Source of the DNA: DASXQK01 sp963724385
GTDB taxonomy: Bacteria > Pseudomonadota > Alphaproteobacteria > Dongiales > Dongiaceae
DNA: 64,000 nucleotides
Direction: 5' to 3'
Assembly: GCA_963724385.1 (NCBI GenBank)
Contig: CAVRUJ010000001.1
Coordinates: forward strand, 558,001-622,000
Part shown: positions 17,362 through 26,394 of the stretch, piece by piece
How the letters are laid out: the number at the start of each line of letters is the position of its first letter
Numbering within the stretch: the stretch's first letter is position 1
Notes under the pieces: model-generated
The model's database searches: none
The model's input: only the letters and a program-made list of their open reading frames with translations
Told to the model about the DNA's origin: nothing
Program-made: the position numbers and the translations under genes

Positions 17362-17564
17362 CAGTGGAAGGCCTCGCCCGGCTTCATGCCGAAGGCCTTC
17401 AGGAACCTCGCCAGAGGGCAGAATCCGGTGAAGGCCGACTGCAGCATATTGGCGCCCACGAATGCCGTGAGCCAGAGCCAAGCCGGACTGTGAACCTGCG
17501 ACAGCAGCAGGCTTACCAGCACCACGCTGCCGGCAAAGGCGAGAACGATTCTATCGATGGCCAT
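17361..17564 (-). CDS. DUF2892 (YgaP-type) membrane protein
   Basis: 67 aa from the ATG at 17564, which has GTAGGGA about 9 nt upstream; an ATG at 17585 lacks any ribosome site. Two hydrophobic helices (IVLAFAGSVVLVSLLLS and AWLWLTAFVGANMLQSAF) are followed by the conserved GFCPLARFLKAFGMKPG. In the family this Cys-Pro segment is often fused to or near rhodanese and sulfur-oxidation genes. Here it is third in the arsR - sqr - DUF2892 operon, supporting a sulfur-related membrane role. The exact function is unknown. Confidence 0.85.
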   Translation of the reverse strand: MAIDRIVLAFAGSVVLVSLLLSQVHSPAWLWLTAFVGANMLQSAFTGFCPLARFLKAFGMKPGEAFH

Positions 17565-17604
17565 GTTTCGATTCCCTACTTTCATGTCGTCATGATCGGT
17601 TTCG

Positions 17605-18903
17605 TCATTCCGCCGGCATCTTCTCTTGCCCGGCGACGAGCTTCTCAACGCCCATGAGGCGCAACACGTACTTTTCGTAGATCGGCTCGGAAACCCCGCG
17701 CCGCACCTTGTGCAGGAAATACTTTTCGAAGGCGACTTTGGCCGTGTGCACCCATTTGCCCTCGCTGGCCCAATTCACGTTGCGCGGCGGGATTTCGGGA
17801 ATGGCGACGAAAGCCACGCCTTTGTCGCCGAAATCGGCGAGGCAGACGGCGTTCCAGGTGGCCTGCTCGGTGGCGGGATTGCCATCTAAGAGCGAGCGGA
17901 TGTTGTGCGCCGCGGCGCTGACCATGGATTCGATCATGAACCCGGTCTTCGGCACCCCGGTGGCCACGGGTGTTGCCTCGACCGGCGGGATGGCGATGCA
18001 GACGCCGACGGCAAAGACATTGGGGAACTTCGCGTTGCGCTGCCGCTTGTCGACCAGCACGAAGCCGCGCGGATTGACCAAGCCTTCGATGCCGCGCAAC
18101 GCGGCGATGCCGCGGAAGGCTGGCAGGATCATCGCGTAGCGGAAAGGCACGGTGTGGCTGCGCTTGTCCTTGCCCTCCTCGTCGACCTCGGTGACATGCA
18201 GCTGATCCTTCTCCACCTTGGCGATCTTGGCGTTGGTGATCCATTTGATATGCCGGTCCCGGAGGGCCGACTCGAGAAGGCCCTTGGTGTCGCCGACGCC
18301 GCCCAGCCCCAAGTGGCCGATGTAGGGCTCCGCGGTGACGAAGGTCATCGGCACGCGGTCGCGGATCTTGCGCCGCCGGAGCTCGGTATCGAGGATCATG
18401 GCGAATTCATAGGCGGGCCCGAAGCAGGACGCGCCCTGGGCGGCGCCCACGACCAGAGGGCCCGGATCGGCGCAGAAGGCCTCCCAGGCCTTGCTCGCCT
18501 CGGCCGCATGCTCGACATGGCAGATCGAGTGGGTGTTGCCGCCATGGGGGCCCAGGCCCGGGACTTCGTCAAAGGCGAGTTCCGGACCGGTGGCGATGAC
18601 CAGGTAGTCGTAGCCCAGCATCCGCCCGTTCGAGAGCTCGATTTCGCTTCGCTCGGGATGCAGGCGCTTGGCCCCGGCGGTTTCAAGCCCGATCCCCTTC
18701 TTCGCCAGAACCCCGGCAAGCGGCACTTCGATGTCGGTGCGGCTGCGCCATTTGACTGCGACCCAGGGGTTGGACGGGGTGAAATGGAAGTTCGGCTCCT
18801 TGGCGACCACCGTCACTTCCTCGCCCGCCTTCAGGAGCTCGCGCATCTCGAACGCCATGGGCAGTCCGCCCAGCCCGGCGCCAAGCACTACGATCCGCTT
18901 CAT
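17605..18903 (-). CDS. sqr: Sulfide:quinone oxidoreductase
   Basis: 432 aa FAD protein at the inner membrane that oxidises sulfide to sulfane sulfur and passes electrons to quinone. The FAD-binding GAGLGG is at residues 8-13. Three cysteines sit exactly where the catalytic ones are in known enzymes: Cys128 (THSICHVEH), Cys160 (GAAQGASCFGP) and Cys354 (NAVCLADFGDKG), comparable to 128/160/356 in Acidithiobacillus. The C-terminal part (VAFEKYFLHKVRRG) provides an amphipathic membrane segment. Its start overlaps the arsR stop (ATGA, 18900-18903), so it is co-translated with its likely repressor. Confidence 0.93.
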   Translation of the reverse strand: MKRIVVLGAGLGGLPMAFEMRELLKAGEEVTVVAKEPNFHFTPSNPWVAVKWRSRTDIEVPLAGVLAKKGIGLETAGAKRLHPERSEIELSNGRMLGYDYLVIATGPELAFDEVPGLGPHGGNTHSICHVEHAAEASKAWEAFCADPGPLVVGAAQGASCFGPAYEFAMILDTELRRRKIRDRVPMTFVTAEPYIGHLGLGGVGDTKGLLESALRDRHIKWITNAKIAKVEKDQLHVTEVDEEGKDKRSHTVPFRYAMILPAFRGIAALRGIEGLVNPRGFVLVDKRQRNAKFPNVFAVGVCIAIPPVEATPVATGVPKTGFMIESMVSAAAHNIRSLLDGNPATEQATWNAVCLADFGDKGVAFVAIPEIPPRNVNWASEGKWVHTAKVAFEKYFLHKVRRGVSEPIYEKYVLRLMGVEKLVAGQEKMPAE

Positions 18904-19235
18904 CGCTGATTCTCCTTCCCTCGGCGTTTCTGCTTTGTATTTGGGGCGCAGAATAACTGGTGCAGCAAAGCAATAATTTGATCTACGTCAGTGTCTGCCA
19001 ATGAATAGAAAATATTCTGCGACTGGCGGCGGGTCGCAACCAGGCCCTGGGCGCGCAGCCTGGCCAGGTGCTGCGACAGCGCGGACTGGCTGAGCGAAGT
19101 CCGCCGCTCGAGCTCGCCGACGCTCTTCTCACCGTCCAGCAGCTCGCACAGGACCAGGAGCCGGGTCGGATTGCTCATCGTCCGAAGCAGGCCGGCGACG
19201 GTGTGGAGAGCCTTGTGGGGGAATTCGATATTCAC
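18900..19235 (-). CDS. ArsR-family regulator with a BigR/SqrR-type cysteine pair
   Basis: 111 aa from a GTG at 19235, chosen by family length; no Shine-Dalgarno is visible, so translation could be leaderless. The winged helix is clear: recognition helix LSQSALSQHLARLRAQGLV, wing RRQSQNIFYSLAD. Two cysteines, Cys30 (LLVLCELL) and Cys96 (HQLFCAPN), are 66 residues apart, the same spacing as Cys42/Cys108 of BigR and Cys41/Cys107 of SqrR, where a tetrasulfide or disulfide bridge relieves repression. The metal-binding ELCVCDL site of arsenite ArsR is absent. It leads the operon with sqr and DUF2892 and is divergent from an RND pump, so it likely represses both. Confidence 0.88.
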   Translation of the reverse strand: MNIEFPHKALHTVAGLLRTMSNPTRLLVLCELLDGEKSVGELERRTSLSQSALSQHLARLRAQGLVATRRQSQNIFYSLADTDVDQIIALLHQLFCAPNTKQKRRGKENQR

Positions 19236-19306
19236 GGTTGCTAATTTAGATAACACTAATATATATGTCAAGGCCGGGTCGCCGGAGGCGAGGAGAAACG
19301 GATAAG
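19236..19306. promoter_or_regulatory. AT-rich divergent promoter/operator between arsR and RND genes
   Basis: Only 71 nt separate the two starts. The segment 19241-19267 is strikingly AT-rich for this genome and contains TTAG-N6-CTAA (19246-19259) followed by TAATATATATG. An ArsR dimer bound here could cover both promoters. AGGAG at 19291-19295 serves the adaptor gene. Confidence 0.55.
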
Positions 19307-20335
19307 ATGATCGGAAGCTTCGGACATGTCGTCCTGCCGCGGCGCCGGGCCAAGGGCTTGCGCCTCCTGGCGCTGGCGGCCCTGGCAGCACTCCTTGCGA
19401 CGGGCGCGGCGCATGCCGCGGAGTTCACGGTCTCGCTCCAGGCGATCCCCGACCTGAAGGCAGTCTTCGGGACGGTCGAGAGCCTGCACGTCACACCCGC
19501 CCGCTCGCGCAACGGGGGTACGATCGACCGGCTTGTCGTTCAGGAGGGCGACAGGGTAGAGGTCGGTCAGCGCCTGGCGACGGTCACCGACCCGAAGCTG
19601 CCGCTCCAGCTGACGGCGCTCGACGCCCGGATCCGGGCCCTCATGTCCCAGCAGGCGCAGGCGAAGATCGACCTCGATCGGATGCAGCAGCTCATCAAGT
19701 CGGGCGCGGTCACCCGTGCCAGCCTCGACGCGGCTGAAACCAACGCCGCGGTCGTCGGCGCCAATCTGGCGGCCATGCAAGCCGAGCGCGCGGTCGTTGC
19801 CGAGCAGCTTTTGGAGGGCGATGTCCTGGCGCCGGCCAACGGCCGGGTGCTCAAGGTCCTGGCGGTCAACGGGACGGTCGTCCTGCCGGGAGACACGGTC
19901 GCAACCATCGCGGCCGATGCCTATGTGCTGCGCATGCGCCTGCCCGAGCGTCACGCCAAGTTCATCCATGCGGGCGACGAAGTGCTGGTCGGAGCGCGCG
20001 GGCTCGACATCTCGCCCGAGAAGCTGACGGTCGGGCATGTGCGGCTGGTCTATCCGGAACTCGATCAGGGCGAGGTCGTGGCCGACGTCGACGTCGCGGG
20101 CCTCGGCGATTATTTCGTCGGCGAGCGCACGCGCGTCTTCGTCTCGACCGGCACGCGCCAGGCGATCGTGGTGCCGGAAAGCTACGTCTACAAGCGCTTC
20201 GGCGTCACCTACGCGCGGCTCAAGGGCATCGGCGAAGTCGTCATCCAGCCTGGCCTGCCGGCCGAGGGCGGCATCGAGGTGTTGTCGGGCCTCGAACCCG
20301 GCGACGTGCTGCTGCCGCCGGAGGCCACCCCGTGA
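19307..20335 (+). CDS. RND efflux periplasmic adaptor subunit
   Basis: 342 aa from the ATG at 19307, with AGGAG upstream. An N-terminal signal (about 10-37, LRLLALAALAALLATGAAHA) is followed by biotinyl-lipoyl halves (GTIDRLVVQEGDRVEVGQ and VLAPANGRVLKVLAVNGT) around a short coiled coil (about 105-165), then beta-barrel and membrane-proximal domains (VVPESYVYKRFGVTYARLK). This is the standard membrane-fusion layout. It links the inner-membrane RND pump, whose start overlaps its stop by GTGA, to an outer-membrane channel encoded elsewhere. It is divergent from arsR, so sulfide-responsive expression is likely. Confidence 0.9.
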   Translation: MIGSFGHVVLPRRRAKGLRLLALAALAALLATGAAHAAEFTVSLQAIPDLKAVFGTVESLHVTPARSRNGGTIDRLVVQEGDRVEVGQRLATVTDPKLPLQLTALDARIRALMSQQAQAKIDLDRMQQLIKSGAVTRASLDAAETNAAVVGANLAAMQAERAVVAEQLLEGDVLAPANGRVLKVLAVNGTVVLPGDTVATIAADAYVLRMRLPERHAKFIHAGDEVLVGARGLDISPEKLTVGHVRLVYPELDQGEVVADVDVAGLGDYFVGERTRVFVSTGTRQAIVVPESYVYKRFGVTYARLKGIGEVVIQPGLPAEGGIEVLSGLEPGDVLLPPEATP

Positions 20336-23300
20336 AACTCGGCCTGGCCGGTGGGCTGACGCGCTATTTCATCGATTCGCCCCTCACGCCCCTCCTGCTT
20401 CTGGCGTCGCTGATCGCCGGTTTCCTGGCGCTCGGCGGTTTGTCGCGCGAGGAAGAGCCGCAGATCAGCGTCCCCATGGTGGACATCCATGTCGAAGCGC
20501 CCGGCTTGAAGGCGATCGACGCGGCCGAGCTGGTGACCAAGCCGCTCGAGACCATCGTCAAAGGCATCAACGGCGTCGAGCACGTCTATTCGCAGACCGA
20601 GGACGACCACGTCATCGTCACCGCCCGCTTCTTCGTCGGCACGGACGAGGACACCGCCATCCTGCGGGTGCACGAGAAGATCCGCGCCAACCTGGATCAG
20701 ATTCCGATCGGCATTCCTGAACCCCTGATCGTCGGCCGGGGGATCAACGACGTGGCCGTGGTCGTGCTTACCCTCTCGCCCAAGCCGGACCAGACTGCGG
20801 CCGGCCTTGCCCGCTGGAACGACAATGCCCTCTACGACATCGCCGAGAAGCTTCAGCACGAACTGGTGAAGGTTCCCGATATCGGGCTCACCTACATCGT
20901 GGGCGGCCGGCCGGACGAGATCCGCGTCGAACCCGACCCGGAGCGGCTTTCGCTTTACGGCATCACGCTCAGCCAGCTCGTCGACAAGGTGCAGCACGCC
21001 AACAGTTCGATCATGGTGGGGGCGTTGCGCGGGCAGGACCGGAGCCTGCCTGTCGCGGCCGGGCAGACGCTTCAGGGGATACCGGATATCGGCCTGATGC
21101 TGATCACGACCCGCGACGGCCGGCCCGTTTACGTCAAGGACGTAGCCTCGGTGGTGGTGGGCGGCAGGCCCGACGAGCATCGGGCCTGGACCATCGTCAA
21201 GACGGCCTCGGGACTCCAGTCCTTGCCTGCGGTCAGCCTCGCCATCGCCAAGCGCAAGGGCGCCAATGCGGTCGATATCGCGTCTGCGATCCTGCAGCGG
21301 CTGGCGCTCGTGCGCGGCAAAGTGGTGCCGGACAACGTTGTCGTGACGGTCACGCGCAACTACGGCGCGACGGCCAACGACAAGGTGAACGAGCTGCTGC
21401 TTCATCTAGCACTGGCGACCGTCTCGATCGTGGTGCTGATCTGGCTCGCCATCGGCTGGCGTGAGGGAGCGGTGGTCTTCGTCGTGATTCCCACGACCAT
21501 CCTGCTCACGCTCTTTGCCTCCTGGCTCATGGGCTACACCATCAACCGGGTCAGCCTGTTCGCCCTCATCTTCTCCATCGGCATCCTTGTCGACGACGCC
21601 ATCGTCGTGGTCGAGAACATCGACCGGCATTGGGCCATGGCGGACGGGCGCAGCCGCATGCAGGCCGTCATCGATGCGGTCGCCGAGGTCGGCAATCCGA
21701 CGATCGTGGCCACCTTGACCGTGATCGCGGCGCTGCTGCCCATGATGTTCGTCTCGGGGCTCATGGGCCCCTACATGAGCCCGATCCCAGCCAACGCATC
21801 GATGGCGATGCTGTTCTCCTTCTTTGTCGCCGTGGTGGTGACGCCCTGGCTGATGCAGCGGCTGCGCCGGCGGAATGGAAAACCGGGGGGCCATGGCAGC
21901 CAAGGCGGAAAGCTGGGAGCGCTTTACCGGCGGATCGCCCGACCGCTGCTCGCTGGCCGGCGACGCTCGATCCTGTTCCTGGTTGCCGTCGGCGTTGCCA
22001 CGCTGGCCGCCTGCGGCCTGTTCTACACCGAGAATGTCGTCGTCAAGCTGCTTCCCTTCGACAACAAGTCGGAAGTGCAGGTCGTGGTCGATCTGCCGCT
22101 GGGGAGCAGCCTGGAAGCGACCGAGCGGGTGCTCATGGCTGCGGCCCATCGCCTCGCGGACCTGCCGGAGTTGACCAGCATCCAGGCCTATGCCGGCACC
22201 GCCGCGCCCTTCAACTTCAACGGCCTGGTCCGCCACTACTATCTGCGCAACGGCCCCGAGCAGGGCGATCTCCAGATCAACCTTCAGCCCAAGGCCGAGC
22301 GCAGCCGGGCAAGCCATGCCATCGCGCTCGACATCCGCGCGCGGCTGGCCGGGCTCACTGCGCCGCCGGGTACGGCGATCAAGGTCGTCGAGGTGCCGCC
22401 CGGGCCGCCGGTGTTGGCGACGCTTCTGGCCGAAGTCTATGGCCCGGACGCGCCGACCCGCCGTGCGGCGGCGGCGAAGCTGCGCCAAGCCTTCGCGGCG
22501 GCCGATTTCATCGTCAACGTCGACGACACGGCCCATCCGCCTCAGGACAGGCTGCGCTTTGCCATCGACCATGAAAGCCTGGAGTTCCACGGCGTCCAGG
22601 AACAGGCCGTCTATGACACCATCGCGGCGATGCTCGGCGGGGTTAGCGTCGGCTATTCCCACCGCGGCGAGGGCACAAGCCCGATCGAGATCGCCATCCG
22701 GTTGCCCCGGCAGGACCTCTTCCTGTCCGAGCGCCTGCTGGCAACCCCGGTTCCTGCTCCCGGCCCGGCGGGCGGCTTGCCCCGGGTGGTCGAGTTGGGC
22801 GACCTGGTGAAGCTGCAGACGGAAAAGGCGTCCTATCCCATCTTCCGCCGCGACGGCCGCGACATCGAGATGGTGACGGCGGACCTGGCCGGACGCTTCG
22901 AGGCGCCGATCTACGGGATGCTGGCGGTGGCGAACAACGTCGCCAGCCAGGATTGGGGGCCGGGCGGGGCGCCCCATTTCGCGCTCCACGGGCAACCCAG
23001 CGATGAATCGAAGGTCAGCTTCCTGTGGGACGGCGAATGGGAGATCACTTATGTGACTTTCCGCGACATGGGTATGGCCTTCGGCGCGGCATTGCTGGGC
23101 ATTTATCTCCTGATCGTGGCCCAATTCCGCAGCTTCAAGATGCCGCTGCTGATCCTGGTGCCGGTGCCCTTGACGCTGGTGGGCATCATGCTCGGCCACT
23201 GGCTGCTTCATGCACCGTTCACCGCCACCTCGATGATCGGGTTCATTGCGCTTGCCGGGATCATCGTGCGCAATTCGATTCTGCTGGTCGATTTCATCCG

Positions 23301-23544
23301 TCACCGGCAGAGAGAGGGCGGCAGCCTGCGCAGCTGCCTGCTTGAAGCGGGGGCGGTCCGCTTCAAGCCCATCTTCCTCACGGCCGCCGCCGCCATGATC
23401 GGCGCCGCCTTCATCTTGCTCGATCCGATCTTCCAGGGCCTGGCGATCTCGCTGCTGTTCGGCCTCGCCTCCTCCACCGCTCTCACGGTACTGACGATTC
23501 CCGCGATCTACGTGGCGCTGCGCGACGACAACCGCGGGTTCTGA
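20332..23544 (+). CDS. RND efflux pump, inner-membrane subunit
   Basis: 1070 aa, full length for a trimeric RND pump, with a GTG start overlapping the adaptor stop. Twelve membrane spans in two repeats are evident. The proton relay in span 4 is ILVDDAIVVVENIDRHW, with the Asp-Asp pair. The second repeat has IIVRNSILLVDFIRHRQREG. The sequence (SREEEPQISVPMVDIHVEAPG near residue 40) is typical of the adaptor-linked subgroup often found with sulfur or metal genes rather than AcrB itself. The substrate is unknown. By context it may export a reactive sulfur species, a conjugate or a toxic organic. Confidence 0.9.
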   Translation: MKLGLAGGLTRYFIDSPLTPLLLLASLIAGFLALGGLSREEEPQISVPMVDIHVEAPGLKAIDAAELVTKPLETIVKGINGVEHVYSQTEDDHVIVTARFFVGTDEDTAILRVHEKIRANLDQIPIGIPEPLIVGRGINDVAVVVLTLSPKPDQTAAGLARWNDNALYDIAEKLQHELVKVPDIGLTYIVGGRPDEIRVEPDPERLSLYGITLSQLVDKVQHANSSIMVGALRGQDRSLPVAAGQTLQGIPDIGLMLITTRDGRPVYVKDVASVVVGGRPDEHRAWTIVKTASGLQSLPAVSLAIAKRKGANAVDIASAILQRLALVRGKVVPDNVVVTVTRNYGATANDKVNELLLHLALATVSIVVLIWLAIGWREGAVVFVVIPTTILLTLFASWLMGYTINRVSLFALIFSIGILVDDAIVVVENIDRHWAMADGRSRMQAVIDAVAEVGNPTIVATLTVIAALLPMMFVSGLMGPYMSPIPANASMAMLFSFFVAVVVTPWLMQRLRRRNGKPGGHGSQGGKLGALYRRIARPLLAGRRRSILFLVAVGVATLAACGLFYTENVVVKLLPFDNKSEVQVVVDLPLGSSLEATERVLMAAAHRLADLPELTSIQAYAGTAAPFNFNGLVRHYYLRNGPEQGDLQINLQPKAERSRASHAIALDIRARLAGLTAPPGTAIKVVEVPPGPPVLATLLAEVYGPDAPTRRAAAAKLRQAFAAADFIVNVDDTAHPPQDRLRFAIDHESLEFHGVQEQAVYDTIAAMLGGVSVGYSHRGEGTSPIEIAIRLPRQDLFLSERLLATPVPAPGPAGGLPRVVELGDLVKLQTEKASYPIFRRDGRDIEMVTADLAGRFEAPIYGMLAVANNVASQDWGPGGAPHFALHGQPSDESKVSFLWDGEWEITYVTFRDMGMAFGAALLGIYLLIVAQFRSFKMPLLILVPVPLTLVGIMLGHWLLHAPFTATSMIGFIALAGIIVRNSILLVDFIRHRQREGGSLRSCLLEAGAVRFKPIFLTAAAAMIGAAFILLDPIFQGLAISLLFGLASSTALTVLTIPAIYVALRDDNRGF

Positions 23545-23572
23545 AGGACGACGCCCGAGCCGGGACGCCGGT

Positions 23573-23671
23573 TCAGTCCTGGTCCCTCTCCCGCACCTCG
23601 AGCCACATGGCGTTGAGGATGGCGAAGGCGCAGGCAAGGCCGAGACCCAGAACCCAGCTGAAGTACCACAT
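23573..23671 (-). CDS. cydX: Cytochrome bd oxidase small subunit CydX
   Basis: A 32-aa protein read on the minus strand with AAGGGAAGG about 8 nt ahead of its ATG. The sequence begins MWYFSWVLGLGLACAFAIL, nearly the same start as Escherichia coli CydX (MWYFAWILG), and forms a single membrane helix followed by a short acidic/basic tail. CydX sits against CydA and is needed for stable, active bd oxidase. It lies 16 nt after cydB, in the usual last position of the operon. It is short enough to be missed by length-filtered gene finding. Confidence 0.92.
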   Translation of the reverse strand: MWYFSWVLGLGLACAFAILNAMWLEVRERDQD

Positions 23672-23687
23672 CTGTCGGACCTTCCCT

Positions 23688-24827
23688 TCAATAGCTCGAA
23701 TGGTCGGCGGAGACCTGGGCCTCGCTGACGCGCCCGCGCAAGACGCGATAGACGAAGGCCGTGTAGGCGATCACCACCGGCACGAAGATCACCGCCGCCA
23801 CCAGCATATTGAACAGGGTCGCTTGGCTCGACGAGGCGTCCCAGACGGTGAGGCTGCTTCTGGGATCGAGAGACGAAGGCAGCAGGAAGGGGAACATGCT
23901 GACCCCGGCCGTCGCGACCACGCCGGTGACGGCCAGCGCGCTGGCGATGAAGCCGAGGCCGTCCCAGCGCAAGCGGAGCGCAAGGGCGGCGAGCGTTGCG
24001 CCGCCGAAGCCGAGACAGGGAGCGGCGAGCGTCCAGGGCATCGCGGCGTAATTGGCATACCAGCCGCCGGCGATGCGGATCACGGCCTTGCCCAGGGGAT
24101 TCGAATCGCTGTCATGGGGAAAGGCGCCGGCGATGCGGTAGCCGTCCAGCCCGGCCGACCAATATCCGGCGACAGCGAACAGCAGGATGAGGATGATGGC
24201 GGCAAAGAAGGCGGTACGGCGCGCGCGGCCGGCCACGGGTTCCTCGGTCTTGAGAGCAAGATAGGCGCCGCCATGCATCGTCAGCATGGCGACGGAGACG
24301 AGGCCGACCAGCAGCGGGAAGGGCGTCAGAAGACCGAGCAGGCCGCCGACATAGGTCATTCGAAGCGTGTCGTCGAATGTGAAGGGCGCGCCGACGAGAG
24401 CATTGCCGACAGCGACCCCGAAGATGAGGGCGGGCAGGAATCCACCCAGGAACAGGAGCCAGTCCCAGGTCGCCCGCCAACGCGTTCCCGGCATCTTGCT
24501 GCGGAACTTGAATCCCACGGGCCTGAGGATGAGGGCCAGCAGCACCACCAGCATGGCGAGGTAGAACCCGGAGAAGGCGACGGCGTAGATCAGCGGCCAG
24601 GCGGCGAAGATGGCGCCGCCGCCGAGGATCAGCCAGACCTGGTTGCCTTCCCACACCGGTCCGACGGCATTGACGACAACGCGGCGCTCGCCGTCGGACC
24701 GGGCGACGAAGGGAAGCAGTATGCCGACCCCGAGATCGAAGCCGTCCATGACCGCGAAACCGATGAGCAGCACGCCCAGCAGCACCCACCAGATGACGCG
24801 CAGGGTCTCGTAATCCAGGAAGTTCAT
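23688..24827 (-). CDS. cydB: Cytochrome bd ubiquinol oxidase subunit II
   Basis: 379 aa, the normal CydB length, multi-spanning. Family signatures are MNFLDYETLRVIWWVLLGVLLIGFAVMDGFDLGVG near the start, with the Asp/Gly-rich span, and GPVWEGNQVWLILGGGA, the conserved CydB motif (residues about 56-72). It forms the heterodimer with CydA that reduces oxygen to water with quinol electrons at high oxygen affinity, without proton pumping. It is 16 nt downstream of cydA and 16 nt upstream of cydX. Confidence 0.95.
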   Translation of the reverse strand: MNFLDYETLRVIWWVLLGVLLIGFAVMDGFDLGVGILLPFVARSDGERRVVVNAVGPVWEGNQVWLILGGGAIFAAWPLIYAVAFSGFYLAMLVVLLALILRPVGFKFRSKMPGTRWRATWDWLLFLGGFLPALIFGVAVGNALVGAPFTFDDTLRMTYVGGLLGLLTPFPLLVGLVSVAMLTMHGGAYLALKTEEPVAGRARRTAFFAAIILILLFAVAGYWSAGLDGYRIAGAFPHDSDSNPLGKAVIRIAGGWYANYAAMPWTLAAPCLGFGGATLAALALRLRWDGLGFIASALAVTGVVATAGVSMFPFLLPSSLDPRSSLTVWDASSSQATLFNMLVAAVIFVPVVIAYTAFVYRVLRGRVSEAQVSADHSSY

Positions 24828-24843
24828 CCGCCCCTTCCTCCCA

Positions 24844-26394
24844 TCATTGCGCGGTGGCTTCGGCCGGCGCGCCCAGCGCGCCCTCCGGGCCGAGCCTGAT
24901 GTACTTGATCATCAGAAAGACCTCGACGATGGCCAGCAGACTGTAAAAGAGGACAAAGCCGATCAGGCTCACGGCCACGCTTGCCTGACCGACGCTGGAA
25001 ACCGAGAGAAACGTCGGCAGCACGCCGTCGATGGTCCAGGGCTGGCGCCCGTTTTCGGCGACGAACCAGCCGAGCTCCGCCGATATCCATGGCAGCGGCA
25101 AGGCGAGCAGCGCGAGGCGAAGGAACCAGCGATGGCGGTCGAGCCGGCGCTTGGCCGAAAGCCAGAAGGAAAAAGCGAAGAAAGCGATGAAGAAGAAGCC
25201 GATCGCGACCATGATCCGGAAGGACCAGAACAACGGCAGCACGTTGGGCACCGTATCCCAGGCCGCCTCCTGGATCTGCTCGGCATTGGCGTCGGTGACC
25301 TTGTCGGTGTAGCGCTTCAGCAGCAGCCCGTAGCCCAGATCCTGGACATGGGCGGCGAAGGCCGCCCTCGCGTCGTCGTCACCGGGATTGATCCTGAGCT
25401 TGGCCAAAGCGCCATAGGCGATCATCCCGCTCTTGATCCGGTCGGCATTGTCGGCCACCAGGTTCCGGATGCCGGGAACCGGCGTATCGAGGGAGCGGGT
25501 GGCGATCAGGCCCAGCACCCATGGAATTCGGACGGCATAGTTCGTCTGGTCGGCCGCGAGGTCGGGGATGCCGAAGACGGTGAAGCTGGCGGGGGCGGGT
25601 TCCGTTTCCCACATGGCCTCGATGGCGGCGACCTTCATCTTCTGGTTTTCCGAGGCGGTGTAGCCGCTCTCGTCGCCCAGCACGACGACCGAGAGAGCCG
25701 AGGCGAGGCCGAAGCTGGCCGCCACTGTCATCGAGCGCTTGGCGAAGGCGGCGTTGCGCCCGCAAAGCAGGAACCAGGCGCTCACCGCCATGACGAAGAT
25801 GGCGCCGGTGACGTAGCCCGCGCTGACCGTGTGGACGAACTTGGCCTGGGCAACGGGATTGAAAAGGACATCGTAGAAGGACGTCACTTCCATGCGCATG
25901 GAGCGCGGGTTGAAGGCCGCCCCCACGGGATTCTGCATCCAGCCGTTGGCGACGAGAATCCAGAGCGCCGAGAGGTTGGTGCCGAGCGCCACCAGCCAGG
26001 TCGTCGCCAGATGGCTGACCTTCGAGAGCCTGCTCCAGCCGAAGAAGAAGAGGCCGACGAAGGTCGCCTCGAGAAAGAAGGCCATGAGGCCTTCGATGGC
26101 GAGCGGCGTGCCGAAAATATCGCCGACATAGTGGGAGTAGTAGGCCCAGTTCGTGCCGAACTGGAATTCCATGGTCAGTCCCGTCGCCACGCCCATGGCG
26201 AAATTGATGCCGAAGAGCATGCCCCAATACTGGGTCATGTCGCGCCAGACCCGGCGCCCCGTCATGACGTAAACGCTCTCCATGATGGCGAGCAGCACGG
26301 AGAGCCCGAGCGTAAGCGGCACGAACAGGAAGTGGTACATGGCCGTCAGCGCGAACTGCAGGCGCGACAGATCGACGGCGGTGGGATCAATCAT
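24844..26394 (-). CDS. cydA: Cytochrome bd ubiquinol oxidase subunit I
   Basis: 516 aa, the long-Q-loop length class. His21 (LTAMYHFLFVPLTLG) corresponds to the haem b595 ligand. GRQPWTIDGVLPT, the conserved CydA signature after the Q loop, is present near the end. The methionine in FWSFRIMVAIG fits the haem b558 ligand. The Q loop (about 240-370) includes KVAAIEAMWETEPAPASFTV. Quinol is oxidised at the periplasmic side and oxygen reduced at the b595/d site. The start overlaps the cydP stop by 8 nt (ATGATTGA). No cydDC assembly exporter genes are next to it. Confidence 0.95.
   Translation of the reverse strand: MIDPTAVDLSRLQFALTAMYHFLFVPLTLGLSVLLAIMESVYVMTGRRVWRDMTQYWGMLFGINFAMGVATGLTMEFQFGTNWAYYSHYVGDIFGTPLAIEGLMAFFLEATFVGLFFFGWSRLSKVSHLATTWLVALGTNLSALWILVANGWMQNPVGAAFNPRSMRMEVTSFYDVLFNPVAQAKFVHTVSAGYVTGAIFVMAVSAWFLLCGRNAAFAKRSMTVAASFGLASALSVVVLGDESGYTASENQKMKVAAIEAMWETEPAPASFTVFGIPDLAADQTNYAVRIPWVLGLIATRSLDTPVPGIRNLVADNADRIKSGMIAYGALAKLRINPGDDDARAAFAAHVQDLGYGLLLKRYTDKVTDANAEQIQEAAWDTVPNVLPLFWSFRIMVAIGFFFIAFFAFSFWLSAKRRLDRHRWFLRLALLALPLPWISAELGWFVAENGRQPWTIDGVLPTFLSVSSVGQASVAVSLIGFVLFYSLLAIVEVFLMIKYIRLGPEGALGAPAEATAQ

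Noticed and set aside
18976..18989. TTGATCTACGTCAG, one step from an FNR box
   Set aside because: It lies inside the arsR coding region near its 3' end, has an imperfect right arm, and no promoter position makes sense.
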